A DNA stretch of 64,000 bases, from positions 247,466 to 311,465 of the forward strand of contig NZ_MKEK01000001.1 in NCBI RefSeq assembly GCF_001752395.1, in the 5' to 3' direction. The DNA comes from Rheinheimera salexigens (lineage in GTDB: Bacteria > Pseudomonadota > Gammaproteobacteria > Enterobacterales > Alteromonadaceae). The notes under the pieces were generated by a model. The model worked only from the letters and a program-made list of their open reading frames with translations. It made no database searches and was not told where the DNA came from. Positions within the stretch are counted from its first letter, which is position 1, and each line of letters opens with the position of its first letter. Made by a program: the position numbers and the translations under genes. Shown here piece after piece: positions 9,666 to 18,356 of this stretch.

Positions 9666-9802
9666 ATTGTGTGTGTGACCCGCTTATTAGTAGAAAAATG
9701 AAAGCCTATTTTGAATACATCAATAAAATTTAAACTTTAAATAGAAGAGTGCTAGGATTGAAGGCATAACGGCTAACATTGTTGGATAGTAATGAGGGAC
9801 GT

Positions 9803-10327
9803 ATGACTTCGAAGTTGAAGCGTTTGGCTATTTATTTATTACCCTTTTTGGCTGTAATCGAATTAAACGTGTTTGGTGTCGGCTTTTTAACCGAGGTAAC
9901 GGGTAATACCGGTCAAACTGTTTGGATTTTATTGGCGCTTATTGTTTATTACTTAATCGTGCTACTTTGGCATAAAAGCTTAGCCAAAACACCGATCATC
10001 ATATTAACGTTGTTGATATTTAGTCTAATGTTTTTGCCCGTCAGGCAAAATATTTCGGTTATTAGCTATGTCAGCAAGGATGCAGATATTTATTGGCTAG
10101 AGCGCGCTTATTTTACCGGTGAGGTATCTGTTTTTGTGGCACCAAAAAGCCTGCTATTAGCGCGAAAAAAGCTATTACAGCGAGAAGACATTGCTTACGA
10201 AGCTTTTTTACAGTTAACTGAAAAAGGTGAAGTAATATTAGTTTACGCTGATAGCGCTGCTGACAATTCAACTACCACAAAATCAGAGTACCAGCAGATA
10301 AAGGTTTTCCCCGCGACTAATCAATAA
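9803..10327 (+). CDS. Membrane protein of unknown function
   Basis: No family recognised. Three hydrophobic helices occupy roughly residues 8-30, 38-56 and 61-80 (numbered from the ATG used here). A soluble C-terminal domain of about 95 residues rich in beta pattern follows, probably periplasmic or cytoplasmic. The ATG at 9803 is chosen because GAGGG lies a few bases upstream. A TTG 24 bases earlier is also in frame. Architecture resembles the unrelated-looking protein at 11840 (three helices plus a soluble tail). Confidence 0.6.
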   Translation: MTSKLKRLAIYLLPFLAVIELNVFGVGFLTEVTGNTGQTVWILLALIVYYLIVLLWHKSLAKTPIIILTLLIFSLMFLPVRQNISVISYVSKDADIYWLERAYFTGEVSVFVAPKSLLLARKKLLQREDIAYEAFLQLTEKGEVILVYADSAADNSTTTKSEYQQIKVFPATNQ

Positions 10328-10541
10328 CAAATGCAATAATAGCCGGCTATATTACAAACCGTTTCAAGTGTTCTGACCCCTTGAAAGCTAATACATCCTG
10401 TATTCATCTAAAATGTTGATGGTTATCACCAATATTTAGCGCTTCTTATCAATTTATATTAACTATAATAACTAATATTAGAATTATAGTATTCGTAATA
10501 TGGCATCAGTAATTTGATACCAGCAATAAAAGAGAACTGAC

Positions 10542-11096
10542 ATGCAGTGGCGTAATTCTTCGAACCAATATGGATTAATAAGTGTTGTTTTGCATTGGCT
10601 GGTCGCTGCGGCGGTGTTTGCGTTGTTTGGTTTAGGTTTGTGGATGACCGATCTCAATTATTACAGTGAATGGTACCAATCTGCGCCGGCTTTACATAAA
10701 AGTATTGGCGTGACAGTTTTTAGCCTGATGCTGCTGCGAGTTTTGTGGCGGTTGTTTACGCCAACGCCGGCGGCTTTAAGCCGTCACTCTGCGCGGGTGC
10801 GCTTATTAAGTCGTTTAGGTCACGGTTTACTCTACATCATGGTTTTTGCAGTACTAGTGTCAGGTTATCTTATTTCAACTGCAGATGGACGTGGTATTAG
10901 TGTGTTTGGTTTGTTTGAAATTCCTGCGGTGCTGTCAGGGTTACCTAATCAAGCTGATGTTGCAGGATTTGTTCATTATTATGCCGCTTGGAGTTTAGTT
11001 GTTTTTGCCGGACTACACGGTTTGGCAGCGCTTAAACATCATCTATTTGATCGAGATGAAACGCTAAAACGTATGTTGGGCATTGCGCCTAAATAA
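10542..11096 (+). CDS. Cytochrome b561 (YceJ/CybB type)
   Basis: Diheme four-helix inner-membrane cytochrome, expected to move electrons between quinol and a periplasmic partner. Four transmembrane segments are visible. The candidate heme ligands are H18, H52, H145 and H159, spaced as in E. coli CybB. At 184 residues the length is typical. It sits 30 bases upstream of a YceI gene on the same strand, the same pair as yceJ-yceI in E. coli. An oxidative-stress or isoprenoid-quinone role is inferred from that pairing. Confidence 0.92.
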   Translation: MQWRNSSNQYGLISVVLHWLVAAAVFALFGLGLWMTDLNYYSEWYQSAPALHKSIGVTVFSLMLLRVLWRLFTPTPAALSRHSARVRLLSRLGHGLLYIMVFAVLVSGYLISTADGRGISVFGLFEIPAVLSGLPNQADVAGFVHYYAAWSLVVFAGLHGLAALKHHLFDRDETLKRMLGIAPK

Positions 11097-11126
11097 TTAT
11101 TTATTGACTAAAGTTAAGGAAATATC

Positions 11127-11702
11127 ATGATTAAAAAAACGCTTGCTGCATTGTTGTTAGGTTCAGTATTAAGTAGTGGAGCTGCAATAGCTGCAGATTA
11201 TAAAATCGACCAAGAAGGCCAGCATGCCTTTGTTAATTTTAAAATTAGTCACTTAGGTTATAGCTGGTTATACGGCACTTTTAAAGACTTTGATGGTACT
11301 TTTAGCTATGACCAAAACCATCCTGAAGCGAGCAAAGTTAATGTCACATTGCGCACCGCCAGTGTAGATAGTAATCATGCTGAACGTGATAAGCATATTC
11401 GCAGTGCAGACTTTTTAAATTCGAGCAAGCATCCTAAGGCAACCTTTACTTCAACAAAAGTTGTCAGTACTGCTGAAGGTGCAACCGATATAACGGGCGA
11501 CTTAACGCTTAACGGCGTAACTAAGAGTATTGTTATTAAAGCTGACTTTATTGGTATGGGTGATGATCCATGGGGTGGTTACCGTGCCGGATTTGCAGGC
11601 ACGACCACATTAAAATTAACCGATTTTAATATTAAAACAAATTTAGGCCCTGCGTCAGAAACAGTAGAGCTAACCATATCTATTGAAGGTGTACGTCAAT
11701 AA
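11127..11702 (+). CDS. YceI-family periplasmic lipocalin-like protein
   Basis: Exported protein of the YceI family, an extended beta-barrel that binds an isoprenoid chain in characterised members. The signal peptide is cleaved near AIAA at residue 22. The body has the family pattern [26 protein letters not shown] and [12 protein letters not shown], and ends in a beta strand. At 191 residues it is full length. AAGGA lies before the ATG. It is co-transcribed with the cytochrome b561 gene and followed by a terminator. Confidence 0.94.
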   Translation: MIKKTLAALLLGSVLSSGAAIAADYKIDQEGQHAFVNFKISHLGYSWLYGTFKDFDGTFSYDQNHPEASKVNVTLRTASVDSNHAERDKHIRSADFLNSSKHPKATFTSTKVVSTAEGATDITGDLTLNGVTKSIVIKADFIGMGDDPWGGYRAGFAGTTTLKLTDFNIKTNLGPASETVELTISIEGVRQ

Positions 11703-11720
11703 TCAATATTATTGATTAAT

Positions 11721-11750
11721 AGAAAAGCCGCTAATACTAGCGGTTTTTCT
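11721..11750. terminator. Terminator after yceI, bidirectional shape
   Basis: AGAAAAGCCGCTA (11721-11733) pairs with TAGCGGTTTTTCT with one G-T pair, then T-rich sequence. It serves YceI and possibly the convergent gene at 11840. Confidence 0.85.
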
Positions 11751-11839
11751 TTATTGTAAAACTCTGCTTGGCTAATGTCGCCAGTGCTAATACATGTTAA
11801 GCATGCGCTAACATTACCATTCGCTAAATTTGCATTGTC

Positions 11840-12385
11840 TTACTTTGTTTTATTTAGTATTAGCTCATAGGTTTTTATACCGGCTTGAGTCGATCCTTTA
11901 CCGTATGTTTCATAATTAATAGCCACAGTATTATTTTCTGTAGAGTACGGACCAAATTGGCCTTTAGCGCTGTAGTCAAAGCTATGCAAAATCGTCGTTG
12001 TTATCAAAACTGGATTTACTTTTTTGACTAAAATAACCTGTAGATAATCTTCGCCAATAGCGCCGCCACCTTGATGAGCAAGCACTAAGCTTTGCTGATC
12101 GGATAGAGCAAGCTTATCCACGAAATTAACCCCTCTAAAGCTCCATGAGAATAATTGATAACTGATAAACACAAAGCTACCTATAAACACTAGATAATAT
12201 TTAGCTTGAGCGAATTGCCTAGCTACACCAATAATAAAAACCAAAAACAGAAATGCGGACATTAACAAGTTATAAATGACATAGTCAGGGGAATACAGCC
12301 AAGCAAAACTGACATTAAATACGCTTAGCAGCAGCCAGATTAAAATGGGTGCGAGGATAAAAATAATATTGAATACTTTAGGCAA
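11840..12385 (-). CDS. Membrane protein of unknown function
   Basis: No family recognised. The first 100 residues hold three strongly hydrophobic segments (about 6-30, 37-55 and 64-83). A soluble domain of about 90 residues follows, with a glycine-rich QGGGAIGEDY stretch. The start is a TTG, preceded by AGGA at good spacing; no ATG exists near the N-terminus. It is transcribed in the same direction as the DsbA genes upstream, but a terminator at 12427-12453 separates it from them. Confidence 0.6.
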   Translation of the reverse strand: MPKVFNIIFILAPILIWLLLSVFNVSFAWLYSPDYVIYNLLMSAFLFLVFIIGVARQFAQAKYYLVFIGSFVFISYQLFSWSFRGVNFVDKLALSDQQSLVLAHQGGGAIGEDYLQVILVKKVNPVLITTTILHSFDYSAKGQFGPYSTENNTVAINYETYGKGSTQAGIKTYELILNKTK

Positions 12386-12426
12386 GGTTAAATCCTTTTA
12401 AGTTAATCCTGAGTATAAAAACTCAA

Positions 12427-12453
12427 AGCAAAAAGCCGCTAAACAGCGGCTTT
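12427..12453 (-). terminator. Terminator of the dsbA-like gene
   Basis: AAAGCCGCT (12432-12440) and AGCGGCTTT (12445-12453) form the stem. The A-run to the left gives T5 on the minus strand, 27 bases past the stop of the gene ending at 12480. Confidence 0.85.
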
Positions 12454-12479
12454 ATAAAGCTAAAACGTCTTAAGGTTAA

Positions 12480-13127
12480 TTAGCTTTTAACTTGATCTTT
12501 TTCTAGTAAATAGTCGATTAACTGCTGCATTTCTTGTTGAAAGTTGCGGCTATCTAAAGCAGCGTTATTAATTTTATATTTACCGTTAACGATAAGCATA
12601 GGCACGCCACTTAATACTCGGCTTTTACTTAGCTCATCTTGTTCTTTTTTCATTTGTCTGGCAGCACCCATCACCGAAAAACTTTTAATCGCTTTATCGT
12701 AAGTATCGCCATCTATGCCGTGTAATAACACTAAACTACGAATATCATTTTCGTTGCTGAAAGGTATACGATTTTGATGAATTTGATTAAATATGGCTGA
12801 GGCCACTTCATCGCCTTTATCTTGGTTTTTTGCTACTAAATAAGCGCGAGCTAACATATTTTGAATTTCAGGTGAGGCGGCACGAATAAAGTCGACATGG
12901 ACTTTTTTAAACTCAGTATTGTTAGGTAATTTAGCGGCAATACTTTGTGCTACCGGCTCAAAAGCATTACAGCCACCGCAATAAAATGAAAAGTATTCTT
13001 TTACTTCAGGCCGAGCTGATACTTGTTCAGCAATAACGTCGTAATGTTTACCTTGTTCAAACTTATCCGCTTGCACCGTCAAAGGTAACAAGACCGATAA
13101 CAGTAAAATCGCTGCGCGTTTAATCAT
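12480..13127 (-). CDS. DsbA-like thioredoxin-fold protein with CGGC active site
   Basis: Periplasmic thiol oxidoreductase-like protein, a divergent tandem paralogue of the DsbA encoded just upstream. The signal peptide ends near VQA (residue 20). The active site is C50-G-G-C53 instead of the CPHC of classical DsbA, and the cis-proline loop reads GVPMLIVNGKY. The shared opening FEQGKHYDVIA shows duplication. The start is placed at the ATG at 13127 because AAGGATGGAAG lies just upstream; an ATG 24 bases earlier is less likely. Changing the CXXC dipeptide shifts redox potential in this fold, so it may act as a reductase or isomerase, or on special substrates (inference). Confidence 0.85.
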   Translation of the reverse strand: MIKRAAILLLSVLLPLTVQADKFEQGKHYDVIAEQVSARPEVKEYFSFYCGGCNAFEPVAQSIAAKLPNNTEFKKVHVDFIRAASPEIQNMLARAYLVAKNQDKGDEVASAIFNQIHQNRIPFSNENDIRSLVLLHGIDGDTYDKAIKSFSVMGAARQMKKEQDELSKSRVLSGVPMLIVNGKYKINNAALDSRNFQQEMQQLIDYLLEKDQVKS

Positions 13128-13232
13128 TACTTCCATCCTTTTTGCTTTCAATAATTTTAATTAATGCTTTTGATTATATTCAGAACTTACTTACGCAGCC
13201 TGAATGGCATAGTATTTATGCTGGGTTTAATC

Positions 13233-13865
13233 TTATTTTTCAAGTAAATAATTAACTAACTTAGTGAGTTCAGCTGCAAAATCGCCTTCTAAATGTTGAA
13301 AGTTAATTTTGTATTTACCATTAACAATTAACATAGGTACGCCGGATAATACGCCTTGGGCAGTATATTTGTTTTGCTGTTGCTTCATAAAGTCGGCGGC
13401 ATTAATAACGGCAAAGCTATTAATGTCAGCATCATAAGCGCTGGCATCAGCACCCGCATCTATGGCTACTTGGCGAATTTGATCTGGGCTGGTGAAACTT
13501 TCTCGTTTGCCATGAATATGCTGAAAAATAGCGTCAATGACTTGGTGTTTTTTACCTTGGCGATCAGCAGCTAAAAACGCTCGAGCTAAATTGTTTTGTA
13601 ACTCTGCAGGGGCTGCACGCATAAAATCAACATGCATTTTAGTAAAACTGCTACCGGCCGGTAATTGTTGCTCAAGTTGTTGTGCTATAGGTTCAAAGTT
13701 AGCGCAATGTGGGCAATAGAATGAAAAAAACTCTACCACTTCAGGTTTGGCACTGCTGTTAGGATTTGCAATCACATCGTAATGCTTGCCTTGCTCAAAC
13801 TCACTGGCTAAAGCCGCGAAAGGAAGGGTTAAACTTAACAGTAATATCGTAAACAGCTTTTTCAT
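13233..13865 (-). CDS. dsbA: DsbA, thiol:disulfide interchange protein
   Basis: Periplasmic oxidase that introduces disulfides into exported proteins and is re-oxidised by DsbB. The signal peptide is cleaved after ALA (residue 20). The active site is C51-P-H-C54 in a FYCPHC context, with cis-Pro loop GVPMLIVNG. At 210 residues it is typical. It lies 47 bases downstream of srkA on the same strand, as in E. coli (srkA-dsbA). The CGGC paralogue follows 105 bases further on. Confidence 0.95.
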   Translation of the reverse strand: MKKLFTILLLSLTLPFAALASEFEQGKHYDVIANPNSSAKPEVVEFFSFYCPHCANFEPIAQQLEQQLPAGSSFTKMHVDFMRAAPAELQNNLARAFLAADRQGKKHQVIDAIFQHIHGKRESFTSPDQIRQVAIDAGADASAYDADINSFAVINAADFMKQQQNKYTAQGVLSGVPMLIVNGKYKINFQHLEGDFAAELTKLVNYLLEK

Positions 13866-13912
13866 CTGAAAATAATTCCTTAATTAGCGTTCGGCATCCA
13901 GCTTAACAAAAT

Positions 13913-14929
13913 TTAGTACTGTGGCACTAGTGAAAGCGGCGGCTGTTGCAATAAATACAGTTGCTCTTTTAATACTAAGCATTGTTGCTCCCAGTATTTG
14001 TCTGTATTAAACCATGGAAAGTTCATTGGAAAGGCAGGATCTTGCCAACGCTTAGTTAACCAAGCCATATAATGCACCATGCGCATGGCGCGTAGCGGTT
14101 CTATTAGCCTTAACTCTGCAGGATCAAAGTCGCAATGCTGTTCATATTCTTCTAATAATAATTCTAGCGTATCGCGTTGTTGGCGTTGATCGCCCGATAG
14201 CATCATCCATAAATCTTGGATGGCTGGGCCCATGCGGCAATCATCTAAATCGACAAAAAACGGACCTTGGTCAACATAAAATAAATTACCGGCGTGGCAA
14301 TCACCATGTAAACGGATTAACGATTTAGGCTTATATTGCACCTTAACTAGGTCAATAACTTGTTGTAAGGCAGTGGTAAACGAAGCTTGCAAATAGTTAG
14401 GGATAAATCCCGAGGCTAGTAAAATAGTTTGGCTGTCTAATAGCTGACTTTCTATGCTAAAGCTGGGCCGATGTTGAAATTTTGTAGCTTTGCCAACTTG
14501 ATGTAATCGGCCGATAAAGCGGCCAAGCATAGCTAGGTGCTGGTCGTTATCCGTTTCTAAGCCTCTACCGCCACGGCTGGGGTAAACAGCAAAGTAGAAA
14601 CCTTGATAGCTATGTAAAGATTGGCCGTGTAAAAGGAGTGGCGCCACCACGGGAACGTCTGCGTCAGCAAGTTCAAAAGCAAATAGATGCTCTTCTTCTA
14701 ACTGAGCCAGACTCCAGCGTTGTGGCCGATAAAATTTAACCACAAACTTAACAGGTTTTTCAGCAGTGCCTTGGTAAGCACTAAATTGATACACCCGATT
14801 TTCATAGCTGTTAAGGGCTAATAAGCCTGAGCTAACATCGAGACCTAGGTGCTGCAAGGCATCAATAATAAGCTCGGGTTGTAAGGTGCTAAAATCAAAA
14901 GTCGCCATGGCAGAATTAATGTCCGACAT
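13913..14929 (-). CDS. srkA: SrkA/YihE stress response kinase
   Basis: Cytoplasmic Ser/Thr kinase of the aminoglycoside-phosphotransferase fold, which in E. coli protects against stress-induced death via the Cpx/MazF axis. Visible motifs: LNSYENRVYQ, KFYRPQRWS with the nucleotide lysine nearby, the catalytic loop LHGDCHAGN, the metal-binding VDLDDCR, and the conserved IEPLRAMR. At 338 residues it is close to E. coli (328). Its first 14 bases overlap the end of ccoG, suggesting translational coupling. dsbA follows. Confidence 0.94.
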   Translation of the reverse strand: MSDINSAMATFDFSTLQPELIIDALQHLGLDVSSGLLALNSYENRVYQFSAYQGTAEKPVKFVVKFYRPQRWSLAQLEEEHLFAFELADADVPVVAPLLLHGQSLHSYQGFYFAVYPSRGGRGLETDNDQHLAMLGRFIGRLHQVGKATKFQHRPSFSIESQLLDSQTILLASGFIPNYLQASFTTALQQVIDLVKVQYKPKSLIRLHGDCHAGNLFYVDQGPFFVDLDDCRMGPAIQDLWMMLSGDQRQQRDTLELLLEEYEQHCDFDPAELRLIEPLRAMRMVHYMAWLTKRWQDPAFPMNFPWFNTDKYWEQQCLVLKEQLYLLQQPPLSLVPQY

Positions 14930-16343
14930 AAAAGGTCGATTTATTAATCAATTTAACGCCAGTATCATCCATTTGCTGCACTTTTATTTTAAACTCAATT
15001 TTGTTTTGTTCTACGCTATAGGGGTCAATAGCTAAGCTAATGGGAACACTACGCGTTTCGCCGCCATTTAGCCTTACTTGATCTAAACCAATCCAGTTAA
15101 ACTTAACGTCACTATCTAGGCTTAATGCAAAGTCGACGGCTTGCTGGGATTTATTAGAAATAATCACTGTAAAAGTATTTTCGATTAAGCCTTCGTTGGT
15201 TTCACGAAATAATGCGCCACGGTCACGAATAATATTTAACTCCATGGGCACGCGGCTATATAAGGTATAAGCAAAAGCGCTGGTAACTATAGCTAGCACT
15301 AACATATAGCCCAGTAGTTTTGGTCGCATCACTTTAGTTTTTTTACCGGCTAAGCTGTGTTCAGTCGTGTAACTGATTAAGCCACGTGGGTAGCCCATTT
15401 TATCCATAGTATCGTCACAAGCATCGACACAGGCACCGCAGTTAATGCATTCATATTGCAAGCCGTTACGAATATCGATGCCGGTAGGGCAAACATGGAC
15501 ACATAAGTTACAGTCGATACAGTCGCCTAAGCCTTTTTCTTTATAATCTTTATCTTTGCGGGCACGCGGACCGCGATTTTCGCCTCTTTTTTCATCATAA
15601 CTCACGGTAAAAGTATCTTTATCAAACATGGCGGATTGAAAGCGGGCATACGGGCAAATGTGGGTACACATAATTTCCCGCATCCAACCGGCATTGCCAT
15701 ATGTACAAAAAGTAAAAAGAAAGACAAAAAACACCGCCCAAAAGCCGGCTTGAAAGGTAAAAAACTGTTTAAATAACGGCCATACTGGCGTGAAATAACC
15801 GACAAAAATTAAGGCCGTGAGTAACGAGAAACCCAGCCAACAAGCATGGGTTAGGGCTTTTTTGGCAAATTTTGACCAAGTCCACGGCTCACGATCTAAC
15901 ATAATCCGCTGGTTGCGAGTGCCTTGAATTTTTTCTTCAAACCAAATAAAGATAAAGGTCCATACGGTTTGTGGGCATAAATACCCACACCAGACCCGAC
16001 CATAAAGGGCGGTAATAAAAAACAGTGCATAAGCAGAAATAATAAAAATCCACGCCAAAATAGTAAAGTCTTGTGGCCATAAGGTGAGCGAAAACAATGT
16101 AAATTTCTGTTCACCAATATCCAGCAGAATAGCCTGATGGCCTTGGTATTGGATCCACGGCAATATCATAAACGCGGCCATCGAAAGAAAGCCGATATAA
16201 CGGCGAATGGCTTGGTGTATTCCTGTTACCGCCCGAACATAAATACGATTTCTCGCACTATAAGGTGTGGCTTTAGCAGGATCAGGTTTATGGATCTCAA
16301 CATGGGCGGGAATGTTTTTAACATCTATTCTTTGCTGATCCAC
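14916..16343 (-). CDS. ccoG: CcoG/FixG-type cytochrome c oxidase accessory protein
   Basis: Membrane iron-sulfur protein needed for copper handling during cbb3 oxidase assembly (established for CcoG). Five or so transmembrane helices are present, with WCGYLCPQT and CTHICPYARFQ in membrane loops. Two ferredoxin clusters follow, CIDCNLCVHVCP and CINCGACVDAC. The C-terminal about 120 residues form the periplasmic Ig-like FixG_C domain. The start is GTG with AAGG 7 bases upstream. No cco oxidase genes are in this window; here the gene leads a ccoG-srkA-dsbA unit. Confidence 0.95.
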   Translation of the reverse strand: MDQQRIDVKNIPAHVEIHKPDPAKATPYSARNRIYVRAVTGIHQAIRRYIGFLSMAAFMILPWIQYQGHQAILLDIGEQKFTLFSLTLWPQDFTILAWIFIISAYALFFITALYGRVWCGYLCPQTVWTFIFIWFEEKIQGTRNQRIMLDREPWTWSKFAKKALTHACWLGFSLLTALIFVGYFTPVWPLFKQFFTFQAGFWAVFFVFLFTFCTYGNAGWMREIMCTHICPYARFQSAMFDKDTFTVSYDEKRGENRGPRARKDKDYKEKGLGDCIDCNLCVHVCPTGIDIRNGLQYECINCGACVDACDDTMDKMGYPRGLISYTTEHSLAGKKTKVMRPKLLGYMLVLAIVTSAFAYTLYSRVPMELNIIRDRGALFRETNEGLIENTFTVIISNKSQQAVDFALSLDSDVKFNWIGLDQVRLNGGETRSVPISLAIDPYSVEQNKIEFKIKVQQMDDTGVKLINKSTFYVGH

Positions 16344-16641
16344 GGTTTTTCCTTATTACTGCTTACTGTATCTGTTAGCTAGTATACCATTATGTACAGG
16401 AAAATATTTTGATCTAACCTAGCAAAAATAGCGTTGAACGCGTTAATTCACTAGTTTAGGCTATCATTTAAAACGGTTTTTACTTGCGAGTAACGATACA
16501 AACCACGGTGCATGTCGGATAACTATTCGTTACAATAGCGAGAGCCGTTATAATGGCCGCTAATTAACATCGCACGAGTCATAATAATGACGACGGGCAT
16601 TAGCCAACTAACAATAATAATAAAGCTAATTTGGGCCGACT

Positions 16642-17004
16642 ATGAAAAAATTTTTCTGGATCATTGTTATTTTTTTACTGGTGTTAACCTTTTCGGATCA
16701 TGATGTTATCCGGCCACATAAAGAAAAATTATATGGTTTATTCATGGATGAAATGGCAGATGCAGGCGACAACAAGCAGGCAGCCTTACGCCAAGTGAAG
16801 AAGGAATTGATGGCTGCTGCAGAGCAATGGGGCGAAGGTCAACGAAAGCAATTAGAAAAAGCGACGGCAAGTATTGAAGCGCTGCTGAAGTTTCAACAAG
16901 ACTATTGTATTAGCGGAGATTTTAATCCAATTCTGTTTGGTGAGCCGTTAAAACAAAGCTGTAATATTATTAGTAATCATCAGCATACTTTAACTAAACC
17001 TTAA
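16642..17004 (+). CDS. Small conserved-looking exported/anchored protein
   Basis: Not recognised. The 120 residues start with a hydrophobic segment (residues 3-18) that is a signal anchor or uncleaved signal. A charged, helix-prone body with EAxxx heptad-like character (about 45-90) follows, then two cysteines near the C-terminus (C93 and C111). The DUF3010 gene follows after 14 bases, so the two are probably co-transcribed. The region 16344-16641 upstream is the divergent promoter shared with ccoG. Confidence 0.6.
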   Translation: MKKFFWIIVIFLLVLTFSDHDVIRPHKEKLYGLFMDEMADAGDNKQAALRQVKKELMAAAEQWGEGQRKQLEKATASIEALLKFQQDYCISGDFNPILFGEPLKQSCNIISNHQHTLTKP

Positions 17005-17018
17005 TTGAGGGAATTTTC

Positions 17019-17456
17019 ATGCGCGTATGCGGAATAGAAATAAAAGCCAATGAAGCCATTATATGTCTTATGGTTTTAAAAGACGGTTTATTTGAGCTAC
17101 CAGAATGTCGCCAAACGCGCTTTACCCTGAGTAAAGATGCCGATAGTGAACAGATGCAGCATTTTCAATTTACTTTCGCTAAGTTTATTCAAGACTATAA
17201 AATTGAACAATTAGTGATAAAAGAGCGGCCACAAAAAGGCAAGTTTGCCGGTGGTGCTGTAGGCTTTAAAATTGAAGCTGCATTACAGCTGATAAAAGAC
17301 TGCCGTTGCAGCTTAATGTCAGCTTCTGAATTAAAAGAACTGCTTAAACGTAATCCGCTACAAATTGACTTTAAAGCCACCGGTTTAAAAATCTTTCAAG
17401 AAACAGCTTTTTCAACCGCTTATGCTTTTAGCTTAAACTCGCTACGTAAAATATAA
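17019..17456 (+). CDS. DUF3010-family protein
   Basis: Cytoplasmic 145-residue protein that I recognise as DUF3010. The N-terminal MRVCGIEIKANEAII and the central KGKFAGGAVGFKIEAA are the family's conserved blocks. Alternating strands opening with a G-I-E-I-K turn suggest an RNase H/actin-like fold (inference only). Function is unknown. GAGGG precedes the ATG. It is second gene of a two-gene unit closed by a very strong terminator. Confidence 0.8.
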   Translation: MRVCGIEIKANEAIICLMVLKDGLFELPECRQTRFTLSKDADSEQMQHFQFTFAKFIQDYKIEQLVIKERPQKGKFAGGAVGFKIEAALQLIKDCRCSLMSASELKELLKRNPLQIDFKATGLKIFQETAFSTAYAFSLNSLRKI

Positions 17457-17460
17457 AGTT

Positions 17461-17509
17461 AAAGGTCCGGTTTTAGCGTGTTCAATTGCTAAAACCGGAC
17501 CTTTATTTA
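17461..17509. terminator. Strong bidirectional terminator between convergent genes
   Basis: A 17-bp perfect stem, 17461-17477 with 17488-17504, is flanked by A-rich and T-rich sequence and stops both the DUF3010 unit and the cyclophilin gene. Confidence 0.95.
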
Positions 17510-17525
17510 ATTTCAGTTATACGCC

Positions 17526-18290
17526 TTATTTCATACCCCAGCGACGAATAGCCAGAAGCATTAAAGCAAATATAGAGATTAAACCAGTGCTACCTGAGTT
17601 GATAACGGCAGGATTATTGTTGCTTGATGCGGTAGTTGGCACTTTTGTCACATTAGCGTCAGTATTTGGGCTAGCATCAACCACAGTAATACTTTCTATG
17701 GTAATAAAATTACTCGCTACTAAAGGCTTATTGTTATCGCGATCCGCAGTAGTATAGTTTTGTAACGGTAAGTCTTGCGTGGCAGGAAAATCAAACCGAG
17801 CTAGTGCCGCCATGGCATCAATCACTTCCATACCCTGGGCATTAACTTGGCCAAACACCGTAAAACCACTATTCTGCTTATCTAAATTAGCGGCATTATT
17901 GTTTAGATTAATAAACCATTGATTAGTCGCGCTATTAGGCTGCCCTCCAAGCTTTGCCATGGCAATAGTGCCACGTACATTTGACCATTTAGGCTCATTA
18001 ACAATAGCTGCATTAGTGGTAGTGGCTTTTAAGGGTAGTTGCTGTTCAAATTTAAAACCACCACCTTGAATGACAAAGCCAGGTACTGAACGATGAATTA
18101 CCGTATTGTTAAAGCGCTCGGCATTAGTATAGGTAAGAAAGTTTTCTACGGTTACCGGCGTGCTTTGATCAAATAAGTTGATTTCAAAGCTGCCTAAATT
18201 GGTTTTAACTTCGACAATAGTTGCTTGCACCGCGCTACAACCTAGTATTAAAGCAGCTGCAGTTACAGCTTTGAACATGTTGTTAATCAT
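17526..18290 (-). CDS. Periplasmic cyclophilin-type peptidyl-prolyl isomerase with a CTERM-like tail
   Basis: Exported cis-trans prolyl isomerase related to PpiA. The signal peptide is cleaved near VQA-T (residue 23). The cyclophilin core (25-200) shows FNNTVIHRSVPGFVIQGGG, RGTIAMAK and NSATNQWFINL. Unlike PpiA, it carries a low-complexity Ser/Asn/Thr linker and a C-terminal tail (about 231-254): a small-residue motif SGSTG, a hydrophobic helix, then RRWGMK. That tripartite layout is that of GlyGly-CTERM/rhombosortase-type sorting tails, though the glycine pair is degenerate. GGAGG precedes the ATG. Confidence 0.87.
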   Translation of the reverse strand: MINNMFKAVTAAALILGCSAVQATIVEVKTNLGSFEINLFDQSTPVTVENFLTYTNAERFNNTVIHRSVPGFVIQGGGFKFEQQLPLKATTTNAAIVNEPKWSNVRGTIAMAKLGGQPNSATNQWFINLNNNAANLDKQNSGFTVFGQVNAQGMEVIDAMAALARFDFPATQDLPLQNYTTADRDNNKPLVASNFITIESITVVDASPNTDANVTKVPTTASSNNNPAVINSGSTGLISIFALMLLAIRRWGMK

Positions 18291-18356
18291 ATGGCCTCCA
18301 TTTTAAATGCACGCAGCATAAAACAGACACCTCGCTATTCGCTACTGAAATAACAC

